A stretch of DNA of 6,774 nt from Candidatus Atribacteria bacterium (GTDB lineage Bacteria; Atribacterota; Atribacteria; Atribacterales; Atribacteraceae), in NCBI GenBank assembly GCA_018056205.1, contig JAGPGC010000063.1, forward strand, positions 1-6,774, in the 5' to 3' direction. Position numbers and translations under genes: made by a program. The notes beneath the pieces were generated by a model, which saw only the letters and a list, made by a program, of their open reading frames with translations, ran no database searches and was not told where the DNA came from. Shown here piece after piece: positions 1 to 6,462 of this stretch (the stretch's first letter is position 1; every line of letters begins with the position of its first letter).

Positions 1-322
1 ACTCTTTCTCGTTGATTATTTTATTTTCCAAATCAATAAGTAATCCGTGAATAGAATGGGGATCGAATTCGACTCCTATAACCATTCCTCCCTGAGGGTT
101 AAGGGTTAAAAGACGCTGTTTTTTCCCCTTTCTATTATTTCCTAAACCTTTTTCTATTAAAATCTTCTCTTGGATTAATTCTTTAGTAAGCTGGGTAATT
201 GATGCTGGCCGGATTCCTATCTTTTTATGAATATCAGTTCGGGAGAGAGGACCATTTTCATAAACCAACCTTTTTATAGTTGCTTTATGATGGCTTTTAG
301 CAAAAGATTTTCTTTTTTCCAT
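1..322 (-). CDS. ROK-family transcriptional regulator, N-terminal part (runs off left edge)
   Basis: Reading leftward from an ATG at 322-320 gives 107 uninterrupted codons to the window edge. Residues about 14-58 form a winged helix-turn-helix: an initial helix (KATIKRLVYENG), then SRTDIHKKIGI and a recognition helix around RPASITQLTKELIQ (38-51), followed by a basic wing with NNRKGKKQR. From about residue 81, VIGVEFDPHSIHGLLIDLEN matches the first strands of the ROK (NagC/XylR) sugar-kinase-like domain; the rest of that domain lies outside the window. ROK repressors bind DNA through the N-terminal domain and usually release it on binding a sugar or sugar phosphate. An in-frame TAG lies three codons upstream, so this ATG is the earliest start; the Shine-Dalgarno is weak (GGTAG, 333-329). 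The gene is divergent from the sugar transporter and is its likely local regulator (inference from position). Confidence 0.88.
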   Translation of the reverse strand, partial: MEKRKSFAKSHHKATIKRLVYENGPLSRTDIHKKIGIRPASITQLTKELIQEKILIEKGLGNNRKGKKQRLLTLNPQGGMVIGVEFDPHSIHGLLIDLENKIINEKE

Positions 323-339
323 AGTATTCTACCAATTTA

Positions 340-367
340 ATATTATTTACTTATTAGAAAAAAACAA
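340..367 (-). promoter_or_regulatory. Possible minus-strand promoter for the ROK regulator
   Basis: Read on the minus strand, TTGTTT (367-362), a 16-nt spacer and TAATAT (345-340) would start transcription only about 10 nt before the regulator ATG. This is close for the weak Shine-Dalgarno to be used. An alternative pair is TTGATA (405-400) with TATCTT (383-378), 16 nt apart, which would give a leader of about 50 nt. Both lie in AT-rich DNA, where such matches arise by chance. Confidence 0.25.
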
Positions 368-368
368 T

Positions 369-397
369 TTGACATGAAAGATATTCAGTATTAATAT
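369..397 (+). promoter_or_regulatory. Sigma-70-type promoter of the ABC transporter operon
   Basis: A perfect TTGACA -35 box (369-374), a 17-bp spacer and a TAATAT -10 box (392-397) make the best promoter match in the window. Transcription would start near 404, giving a leader of about 185 nt before the ATPase gene. The -10 region overlaps the 8-bp palindrome TATTAATA (389-396) and two direct copies of ATATTC (381-386 and 394-399, 13 bp apart). These are candidate contacts for the divergently encoded ROK repressor, although no clean long inverted repeat is present. Confidence 0.6.
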
Positions 398-423
398 TCT
401 ATCAAATATGTTAATAAAAAGAT

Positions 424-479
424 AGTTTATAGGAGAATAAACCAGCCGAGACCATTCCATAATTCTCAAGTGATAAACT
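424..479 (+). promoter_or_regulatory. Two-part stem-loop in the leader of the transporter mRNA
   Basis: An outer stem pairs AGTTTAT (424-430) with ATAAACT (473-479). An inner stem pairs GAGAAT (433-438) with ATTCTC (462-467). They are separated by a 2x5-nt internal loop and capped by a 23-nt loop. All 13 pairs are Watson-Crick. No T-run follows, so it is not an intrinsic terminator. Loop bases GCCGAG (445-450) could also pair with CTC and GGC (503-505 and 508-510, two bases bulged), which would form a pseudoknot. It matches no riboswitch class I recognise. Confidence 0.4.
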
Positions 480-587
480 TCTAAAAAATGTTCATTAATG
501 AGCTCAAGGCAGTAGAATTGTAACTTCCTCAGACTATCAAGAAAAATAATTGTACAAAAAATTTGATTGAATGCAACAGGCAACTTA

Positions 588-2087
588 ATGGAGGGATTTA
601 TCATTATTCAATTCAATCAAGTTTCAAAAAATTATGGGGCAACCAAAGCTTTGGATAGTATCGACCTTACCATTGAGAAGGGGGAGATCCATACTTTAAT
701 CGGGGAAAATGGAGCTGGTAAGAGTACTTTAATAAAAATTCTCTGCGGTGTTGTTAACAAAGATTCTGGGGATATTTATTACGAAGGTAAAAAAATACTT
801 GACTTTAGGCCTTACTCTCTTCTACAAATCGGAATTTCGGCCGCTTTTCAGGAGATGTCACTGTTTAATAATTTAACCGTAGCTCAGAATCTCCGGGTAG
901 CTACCTTGCCTCAGAAAAAGGGGTTTACCATTAACTGGAAAAAGGAAAAGGAAGAAACTGAAGAGTTTCTTGATTCATTAGGTATTGAAAATGTTAAATC
1001 CGACACTCCTGTTTCCTATCTAAATCCCTCTCAAAAGCAACTTCTGGAAATTGTCAAATCAATACTCCGTCAACCGAATGTTCTCTGTTTGGATGAACCA
1101 ACTTCCTCATTGGCCGAAAAGGAATTAGCTATTCTCCTTCGTCTTCTTCAGCAGCTTAAAAAAAATCAAACAACAGTGATTTTTGTTTCACATAAGTTAG
1201 AGGAAGTTCTCCAAGTGAGCGATCGAATTACGGTTCTTCGTGATGGGAAAAAAGTTGAAACTCTTATTAATAAAAATTTAAACGAATCCATTCTATTTTC
1301 CTTGATGGTTGGTGAAAAAGGTATACGTCAAACTCAAAGGCGTCACTTTCAAGGGAAAGAAAAACTATTAGTGGTAAATGATCTTTCTGACAGTAAGAAG
1401 ATAAAACAAATTTCTTTTGAACTTTCAAAAGGAGAAATTTTAGGATTAGCAGGCCTAGTAGGAGCAGGAAGAAGCGAATTAGCTCAAACCATTTTTGGAT
1501 TGAAACATCGACAACAAGGTTCAATTTATTTTGAAGGGAAATTACTTCCATCCAACCTCACGCCTTCAGAAGCAATTGAAAAAGGTATTATCTACCTTCC
1601 GGAGGATCGAAAAGAGTTAGGGCTTTATTTGGATTTAAATTTATGTTACAACACATCTGCTTGTTCCCTTAACCAAATAACCAAAAGAGAGATAATTAAT
1701 TTTAAAAAAGAAGTTGATATTGTACAGAAACTGCTTACCAAATTGGGAGTACGGTATAAAACCCATCGTCAAAAAGCCTTTTCTTTAAGTGGTGGTAATC
1801 AACAAAAATTACTATTTGGAAAAAGTCTTTTTGCCAATCCAAAAATTTTGATTTTAGACGAACCAACCCGAGGGGTTGATGTTGGCTCAAAAAGGGAAAT
1901 CTATCAACTTATTTTAAATTTAGTAAATACCAGTGAAACCTCAATCATCCTTATCTCATCAGAAATTGAAGAAATTTGCCTCCTTTCCGATCGAGTTTTA
2001 GTCATGAAAGACGGAATGTTAATCAAGGAATTTAGGGGTGAAGAGATTAATGAAAGAACCATTACCGCCTGTTACCTCCAAAGTTGA
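588..2087 (+). CDS. CUT2 (ribose/xylose-type) sugar ABC importer, double-domain ATP-binding protein
   Basis: This 499-residue cytoplasmic protein has two fused ATPase domains and powers sugar import, like RbsA, MglA and XylG (about 500 aa). Numbering from the ATG at 588, domain 1 has Walker A GENGAGKST (39-47), Q-loop Q88, a degenerate signature LNPSQ (145-149), Walker B with D169 and E170, and the H-loop H202. Domain 2 has the degenerate Walker A GLVGAGRSE (289-297, Arg for Lys), an intact LSGGN signature (400-404), Walker B D424/E425, and Ser458 in place of the H-loop His. This pattern leaves one working ATP site and is typical of CUT2 ATPases. The ATG at 588 matches the length of the RbsA N-terminus. 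An upstream in-frame TTG (567) has no Shine-Dalgarno, and the ATG itself has only a weak AGG (578-580). It overlaps the next gene and heads the operon. Confidence 0.93.
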   Translation: MEGFIIIQFNQVSKNYGATKALDSIDLTIEKGEIHTLIGENGAGKSTLIKILCGVVNKDSGDIYYEGKKILDFRPYSLLQIGISAAFQEMSLFNNLTVAQNLRVATLPQKKGFTINWKKEKEETEEFLDSLGIENVKSDTPVSYLNPSQKQLLEIVKSILRQPNVLCLDEPTSSLAEKELAILLRLLQQLKKNQTTVIFVSHKLEEVLQVSDRITVLRDGKKVETLINKNLNESILFSLMVGEKGIRQTQRRHFQGKEKLLVVNDLSDSKKIKQISFELSKGEILGLAGLVGAGRSELAQTIFGLKHRQQGSIYFEGKLLPSNLTPSEAIEKGIIYLPEDRKELGLYLDLNLCYNTSACSLNQITKREIINFKKEVDIVQKLLTKLGVRYKTHRQKAFSLSGGNQQKLLFGKSLFANPKILILDEPTRGVDVGSKREIYQLILNLVNTSETSIILISSEIEEICLLSDRVLVMKDGMLIKEFRGEEINERTITACYLQS

Positions 2088-3042
2088 AGGAAGAAATGAC
2101 CGAGCATCGCTTTCCGAAATAATTATTTGGCTGGCAATCATTCTTTTATTTATTATTATGTCTTTTATTTCCCCAACTTTTTTATCGGTTCGCAATATTG
2201 TTACGGTTATTAAAAATTTAACCACCGTCTCCATTCTTGCTTTCGGTCTCACCTTTGTTTTTCTGTCCGGAGGATTCGATTTTAGCCAGGGAGCCATTTT
2301 GCTCTATTCAGCAATTCTTATAATTAGTTTCAATCCAGGAACTGTGGGGGGCGTTTTTCTTTATTCTTTATTTGTGGTTGGAATTGCCGGATTGTTTGGA
2401 ATTTTTAATGGAGCTTTGATCGGTTACTGCCATTTAAATCCTTTTGTGGTGACCTTGGGATTAAGGAATATTATTGCTGGTATAATTTTTATTTCTACTG
2501 CCGGGATGACGGTCGGTGCAACAGCTCAGAGTCCAATTCTTGAATACATAGGATTGGGACGTATTACTCGTTGGTTACCGGTTCAAACTGTATTTCTTAT
2601 TGTTATTGCCTTAATATGTTGGTTTATCCTACAGTTTACTCTTTACGGACGAAAGCTTATCTTAGTTGGAAATAGTGAAGTAGTAAGTGCTTACTCAGGT
2701 TTAAAAGTGGAACGACTTAAATTCAGCAGTTACGTGATCAATGCTCTCTTAGCAGGAATTGCCGGAATTCTTTTAGGAAGCCAAGTTTCCCACCTTTTAC
2801 CAGAATTAGCTTGGCATTATGACTATGATGCCATCACTGCTTGTGCAGTTGGTGGAATTAGTTTATTAGGAGGCCGAGGTACTCTTTTAAATACCATTTC
2901 TGGGTTGCTCCTATTGGGTTTTATCAACAATAGTATGATACTTTTAGGTTTACCTTTTGCCTGGCAACAGATCTTAAAGGGTTTAGTGCTTTTTATCGCA
3001 GTGGCAGCTGATGTTTGGGTTCGAAGGAAATTATATGAGTAG
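2050..3042 (+). CDS. CUT2 sugar ABC importer permease (RbsC-like), first of two
   Basis: This is a polytopic inner-membrane protein of 330 residues (family usual 310-340). A hydrophilic N-terminus of about 20 residues leads into roughly 8-10 hydrophobic segments. Family landmarks are GGFDFSQGA (74-82, the counterpart of GGIDLSVG), NGALIGYCHLNPFVVTLG in the middle, GNSEVVSAYSGLKVERLK before the later helices, and GGISLLGGRG (268-277), the cytoplasmic loop that couples to the ATPase. The ATG at 2050 sits 11 nt after AGGGG (2034-2038). A GTG at 2038, preceded by AAGGAA (2025-2030), is an equally possible start and would add four residues. The gene overlaps the end of the ATPase gene by 38 nt and the second permease by 8 nt, so the three are probably translationally coupled. 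It differs clearly from the second permease, which implies a heterodimeric channel. Confidence 0.91.
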   Translation: MKEPLPPVTSKVEGRNDRASLSEIIIWLAIILLFIIMSFISPTFLSVRNIVTVIKNLTTVSILAFGLTFVFLSGGFDFSQGAILLYSAILIISFNPGTVGGVFLYSLFVVGIAGLFGIFNGALIGYCHLNPFVVTLGLRNIIAGIIFISTAGMTVGATAQSPILEYIGLGRITRWLPVQTVFLIVIALICWFILQFTLYGRKLILVGNSEVVSAYSGLKVERLKFSSYVINALLAGIAGILLGSQVSHLLPELAWHYDYDAITACAVGGISLLGGRGTLLNTISGLLLLGFINNSMILLGLPFAWQQILKGLVLFIAVAADVWVRRKLYE

Positions 3043-3973
3043 AGAGCGATCAACTTTGGGAAAGAAATTTGATGTTTGGATTATTTTTTTGGGATTATTA
3101 TTGGTATTTTTCATATTATCTCCTGATTTTCGTTCCCTAGGGACGATAAAAGCGCTTCTCCTGTTAATACCAACCAATGGAGTTATCTCGGTGGGTATGA
3201 CCTTGGTAATATTGATAGGAGAATTGGATCTTTCCTGTGGAGCAGTATTGGCATCCTCTGGACTTATTATGGCAAAACTTCTTCCTTATGGATTACCCAT
3301 TGCTATTCTTGCTGCTTTAGGATGGGGTAGTTTAATTGGGTTTATCAATGGTTGGTCGGTTTCACGATTAAAGATGAACTCTCTTATAGCGACGCTGGCA
3401 ACCACATTTATCGTGGGAGGATTATCCTTACTGATTTCCGATGGACCTAGGCATTTTGATAATCAATTTCTTCGTAAATTCGGAAACGAGGGGCTTTTGA
3501 GTATTCCCTATACTGTTATGGTTTTCTTCTTCTTGGTGATCTTATTTCAAATTCTTCTTAAAAAAACTCGTTTTGGTCTCAACATTTATGCTGTGGGTGG
3601 TAACCATCTAGCTGCTCACTATGCTGGAATTAATGTTGAGGAAATACAAATCCTGGTCTTTGTTTTGAGTGGTTTATTATCCAGCTTAGGAGGAATCATA
3701 TTGAGTTCCCGTCTCTTGGCAGCTGGTCCCATTTATGGCCAGGAAGCAGCTATTGTAGCCATTACTTCGGTTTTGATCGGTGGAACTGCCCTCGGTGGAG
3801 GACGGGGAGATACAGTTAAAACCTTTTGGGGGGTTATGATTTTGGGAATTTTAACCAAAGGGATGAACCTTTTGCTATTACCAGCTTATTTTCAGGATAT
3901 GATCGTTGGAAGCATATTAATTCTCACTCTTATTAGCAGCAGGATAACTCAAAAAAAAGAAACAACTTTATAA
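3035..3973 (+). CDS. CUT2 sugar ABC importer permease (RbsC-like), second of two
   Basis: This 312-residue integral membrane protein is the second half of the transport channel. It has a short basic N-terminus and then alternating hydrophobic helices. Landmarks are GELDLSCGA (62-70), NGWSVSRLKMNSLIATLAT (about 106-124), GGNHLAAHYAGINVEEIQ (about 188-205) and the coupling loop GGTALGGGRG (249-258). The start at 3035 has AAGGA (3024-3028) six nt upstream and overlaps the first permease by 8 nt, a typical coupling arrangement. An ATG at 3011 is in frame but lies deeper in the preceding gene and has no better ribosome site. The 3' end carries a run of eight A (3950-3957), a possible slippage site that would affect only the last few residues. 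The two permeases are diverged paralogues, as in Lsr-, Ytf- and Rha-type importers. Confidence 0.91.
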   Translation: MSRERSTLGKKFDVWIIFLGLLLVFFILSPDFRSLGTIKALLLLIPTNGVISVGMTLVILIGELDLSCGAVLASSGLIMAKLLPYGLPIAILAALGWGSLIGFINGWSVSRLKMNSLIATLATTFIVGGLSLLISDGPRHFDNQFLRKFGNEGLLSIPYTVMVFFFLVILFQILLKKTRFGLNIYAVGGNHLAAHYAGINVEEIQILVFVLSGLLSSLGGIILSSRLLAAGPIYGQEAAIVAITSVLIGGTALGGGRGDTVKTFWGVMILGILTKGMNLLLLPAYFQDMIVGSILILTLISSRITQKKETTL

Positions 3974-4075
3974 ATGAAAAAGGAGGTGTTTTTGATTTAA
4001 ATTAAATGAATCAGCTTTTTCCAAAGGTCAGTATGCTTTTTTGTTAAACTAATATAATACTTAAGGAGGAAAAAA
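3974..4075 (+). other. Gap between permease and binding-protein genes, with an orphan Shine-Dalgarno
   Basis: The permease stop codon is followed directly by ATG (3974), which opens only an 8-codon frame (MKKEVFLI). Inside it is a strong Shine-Dalgarno, AAGGAGGTG (3979-3987), that serves no evident gene: the next possible start, TTG at 3992, meets a stop after two codons. A TATAAT at 4053-4058 has no -35 partner and would start transcription inside the ribosome site of the binding-protein gene, so I do not call it a promoter. I see no convincing hairpin. The binding-protein gene has its own excellent site, AAGGAGG (4063-4069), and is probably read through from the operon promoter. Confidence 0.5.
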
Positions 4076-5023
4076 ATGAAAAAAGTTATTCTTTTAGTAT
4101 TAATCGGTGTTTTGGTTCTAAGTTGTGCCTCGGGAGTATTCGCCCAGGAAAAAAAGTTTAAGGTTGGTTATGCCTGTATTAGTTGGAGTTTCCCATTTAT
4201 GGTTGCTTATCAACCGTTATTTGTTGAAGAGCTGAAAAAATATCCTGATTATGAAGTAATCTTCTTTGACGCCAAAGGAGATTATCAAGCCTTAGCCGAT
4301 GGCTTGGAAAACTTTATCGCCCAAAAAGTTGATTTGATCATGAATTTTGCTCTGGATTCTCTCCCCATGATCGAAACCTACAAAAAAATCAAAGCAGCCG
4401 GCATTCCTCTCTTACTCACTATGGATGAACCAGATTTTGAAGCCTATCCCTATATGGATTGTTTTTCAGGCTTGTCTCCTCGTGATGCGGGGCGGCAATG
4501 CGCTGATGAATTACATCGAGTTTTAAAAGGCCAGGGTAAGGTAGCTTTAATAACTGCCACTAAAGGATCGACTTCTGAAATCCAATATACCGGTGGGTTT
4601 ATGAATGAATTGTCTCGTCTAAACTCTGGATTGGAGGTTGTGGCTATTCAACCCGGAGACTGGGATATTTCAATTGCTCAAAAAGCTGCCAGTGATATTC
4701 TAACAAAATATCCTGATATTGATGGATTCTATGTATCCGATGATTGGATGGGTGGCGGAATCGTTCGAGCTCTCAAAGAAAAAGGATATGAACCTGGTGA
4801 AGTGAAAATTGCTGCTGCCGGTGGAAGCAAAATCGGTATTAAAGATCTGCAAGATGGTTGGTATGTTTCAATTGTTGACCAGGGACCGGTTCTCTGTGTT
4901 CTTCAGGATATTTTCATAATGCGCTGCTTATTGGAAAAAATAGGACCTGTTCCCCATTTTGCTATGGTAAAACAAGAATTGATAACTCAAGAAAATATTG
5001 ATCGATTCCCTGGAACTTGGTGA
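4076..5023 (+). CDS. Sugar ABC importer substrate-binding protein (periplasmic-binding type 1, RbsB-like)
   Basis: This 315-residue exported protein captures the substrate and delivers it to the two permeases. The N-terminus is a Sec signal peptide: MKK, a hydrophobic core, then probable signal peptidase I cleavage after VFA (21-23). Cys17 in VLSC is a poor lipobox, so lipidation is a weaker option. The mature part follows the two-lobe type 1 fold: FKVGYACISWSFPFMVAY (28-45), the QALADGLENFIAQKVDLIM segment (71-89), KVALITATKGSTSE (155-168), YPDIDGFYVSDDWMGGGIVRALKEKG (212-237) and a closing ENIDRFPGTW. Compared by eye with RbsB, the ligand-contacting Asp of GFDG is Gly249 and the contact Arg residues are not obvious, while Gln269 is kept. 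The substrate is therefore probably not ribose, but cannot be named. AAGGAGG lies 6 nt before the ATG, and a terminator follows the gene. Confidence 0.92.
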   Translation: MKKVILLVLIGVLVLSCASGVFAQEKKFKVGYACISWSFPFMVAYQPLFVEELKKYPDYEVIFFDAKGDYQALADGLENFIAQKVDLIMNFALDSLPMIETYKKIKAAGIPLLLTMDEPDFEAYPYMDCFSGLSPRDAGRQCADELHRVLKGQGKVALITATKGSTSEIQYTGGFMNELSRLNSGLEVVAIQPGDWDISIAQKAASDILTKYPDIDGFYVSDDWMGGGIVRALKEKGYEPGEVKIAAAGGSKIGIKDLQDGWYVSIVDQGPVLCVLQDIFIMRCLLEKIGPVPHFAMVKQELITQENIDRFPGTW

Positions 5024-5055
5024 CGGTGAAGTGTTGCAATTGATATAAGTTGGAT

Positions 5056-5100
5056 CCCGGGAAAAGTTTTTTCGTTTTTCCCGGGGTATTTTAATTTTGT
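5056..5100 (+). terminator. Intrinsic terminator after the binding-protein gene
   Basis: A 10-bp perfect stem pairs CCCGGGAAAA (5056-5065) with TTTTCCCGGG (5076-5085) around a 10-nt loop. An interrupted T-rich tail (TATTTTAATTTTGT, 5087-5100) follows. It begins 33 nt after the stop codon and separates the transporter operon from the oxidoreductase gene. The GC-rich stem stands out in this AT-rich spacer. Confidence 0.85.
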
Positions 5101-5218
5101 TGGTTAAATTTTACTTTTAGATAACCGTTATTTAATATTTCTGATTTACTAAGGGAGCTTTTCTCTAATGTTTTCTTTTTAGTTAATTAGATTCATAAGT
5201 TGCAGATCTATTACAGAA

Positions 5219-5235
5219 ATTATTGCCGCGATAAT
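5219..5235. promoter_or_regulatory. Candidate operator palindrome upstream of the oxidoreductase gene
   Basis: ATTATTGCCGCGATAAT is symmetric about its central C (5227): arms ATTAT/ATAAT, then one T-G mismatch, then GC/GC. Seven of eight positions match. The GC-rich core is conspicuous in an AT-rich region, and the site lies about 55 nt before the best promoter candidate. No second copy was found near the transporter promoter, and the regulator is unknown. Confidence 0.3.
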
Positions 5236-5287
5236 AAAAAAATGCCTTCATTCCTAATCATAAAAAATTAAATTGAAAGATAAAAAA

Positions 5288-5314
5288 TTGAAAAACCGAG
5301 AAAATGTTTATAAA
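5288..5314 (+). promoter_or_regulatory. Possible promoter of the oxidoreductase gene
   Basis: TTGAAA (5288-5293) and TATAAA (5309-5314) are separated by 15 nt, shorter than ideal, and would give a leader of about 85 nt. The alternative TTGAAG (5362-5367), 17 nt, TAATAT (5385-5390) has better spacing. It would start transcription inside the ribosome site (5391-5398), so it is less likely. A promoter somewhere here is expected because a terminator precedes the spacer. Confidence 0.3.
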
Positions 5315-5407
5315 AAGTGTCAAAAAGATGACTACGATTTTTTTTAGTTCAAAATATTTAATTGAAGAGAGGAAAGAAATTTTTTAATATAAGGGAGGAT
5401 TAATACC

Positions 5408-6427
5408 ATGAAAAAATTTGGAGTAGGAGTATTTGGGATTGGATGGGTTGCCAAGGAGCACGTCCGTGCCTACACCTACAATCCTCATGTTCGTGTGGTT
5501 TCTTTGGCGTCAAGAAAAAAAGAAAGTGCCCAACGCTGTAAGGATGAATTAGGTCTTGATTGTGAAATACTACCTGATTTTGAATCTCTCTTAAAAAGAA
5601 ATGACATTGATATTATTGATATCTGCACCCCAAACTCTCTTCACGCTCAAGAAGCAGTGGCAGCTGCACAAGCTGGGAAACAGGTGGTTATCGAGAAACC
5701 GATTGCCATGAATCTTGAAGAACTAAAACAGGTACATCAAGCGATCAAAAAAGCTGGTGTCAAAAGTCAAACTGGATTTGTTTTACGATTTAACCCCTAT
5801 TGTAGAAATTTATATGAAATGTTGAAGGCTGGAGCTTATGGGGAACCGTTTTATATCGAAACTGATTATTACCATGAAATAGGACCCTGGTGGAGTGGAT
5901 ATAATTGGGGATCAAACACCAAGAAAGGCGGCCCTTCGGCTACTTTAGTAGCAGGATGCCATGCTGTAGACCTACTAAGTTGGTGGGGTGGTGAGGTTGA
6001 AGAAGTTTTTGCTTACGGAACTTTTGGACATCGTACTGATTATGAATACGAGCCAACCTATGCAGCAGTGGTAAAGTTCAAGAATGGTAAGATCGGAAAA
6101 ACCGGAAATAGTTTTGAAAATGAATGTCCCTATTTTATTAACGTTGTTATTCATGGTAGCAATGGTTCGGTTTTGAATGAAAAATTTTACACCAAAAAAC
6201 TTTTCCCCTATCAGTCAAATTGGCAAACTTTTAATACTATAATGCCCGAAAGTGGCGACGTTAAACATCATCCATTTCGGGAAATGGTTGATGATTTTGT
6301 CGATGCTTTGATAAATGATCGAGAACCATTAGCTGGTATTGATGCCTCAGTACGTTCTCACGAACTTTGCCTGGCCATTGATCTCTCTATAGAAACTGGA
6401 AAACCGGTAAAGCTTCCCCTTTTATAA
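5408..6427 (+). CDS. Gfo/Idh/MocA-family NAD(P)-dependent oxidoreductase
   Basis: This 339-residue cytoplasmic protein belongs to the family that oxidises or reduces sugars, inositols and related compounds (usual length 330-390). The N-terminal Rossmann fold shows GIGWVA (10-15) for dinucleotide binding, then LASRKK (33-38), where Ser35-Arg36 after the second strand hints at NADP (inference). CTPNSLHA (73-80) and EKPIA (96-100) are family signatures; Lys97 is the usual catalytic lysine. The C-terminal half carries YGEPFYIE and GCHAVDLLSWWGG, with the catalytic His185 and Asp188. The Asp normally four residues before the His is Val181, so the active site is a variant. AAGGGAGG (5391-5398) lies 9 nt before the ATG. 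It follows the importer operon but has its own transcription unit; it probably acts on the imported sugar or a derivative, and the exact substrate is unknown. Confidence 0.9.
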   Translation: MKKFGVGVFGIGWVAKEHVRAYTYNPHVRVVSLASRKKESAQRCKDELGLDCEILPDFESLLKRNDIDIIDICTPNSLHAQEAVAAAQAGKQVVIEKPIAMNLEELKQVHQAIKKAGVKSQTGFVLRFNPYCRNLYEMLKAGAYGEPFYIETDYYHEIGPWWSGYNWGSNTKKGGPSATLVAGCHAVDLLSWWGGEVEEVFAYGTFGHRTDYEYEPTYAAVVKFKNGKIGKTGNSFENECPYFINVVIHGSNGSVLNEKFYTKKLFPYQSNWQTFNTIMPESGDVKHHPFREMVDDFVDALINDREPLAGIDASVRSHELCLAIDLSIETGKPVKLPLL

Positions 6428-6462
6428 ATGATCTTTGTCATATAGTATCAAATGTGTCTAAA

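Larger units (their letters stand above)
5101..5407 (+). other. AT-rich spacer upstream of the oxidoreductase gene
   Basis: About 300 nt follow the terminator with no credible gene on either strand. The longest small frame I checked, 27 codons from ATG 5304 to a stop at 5387, has no ribosome site and a low-complexity product. The stretch holds an 11-bp palindrome ATAACCGTTAT (5121-5131), a 17-bp imperfect palindrome (5219-5235), two direct copies of AATTGAAA (5272-5278 and 5287-5293, first copy shown from AATTGAA), and weak promoter matches. Confidence 0.55.

Noticed and set aside
347..604. 85-codon minus-strand ORF in the regulator-transporter spacer
   Set aside because: It covers the plus-strand promoter, leader hairpin and ATPase start, and its product is AT-driven low complexity.
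4053..4058. Perfect TATAAT before the binding-protein gene
   Set aside because: No -35 element at 16-18 nt, and the implied start would fall within the ribosome site AAGGAGG (4063-4069).
4076..4144. Lipoprotein signal at Cys17 of the binding protein
   Set aside because: VLSC fits the lipobox poorly (Leu before Ser), whereas VFA followed by Gln is a good signal peptidase I site.
5304..5387. 27-codon plus-strand ORF before the oxidoreductase gene
   Set aside because: No Shine-Dalgarno, low-complexity product with an eight-T run, and it overlaps the promoter candidate.
5362..5390. TTGAAG, 17 nt, TAATAT as the oxidoreductase promoter
   Set aside because: The start would fall at about 5397, inside the Shine-Dalgarno (5391-5398), leaving no usable ribosome site.
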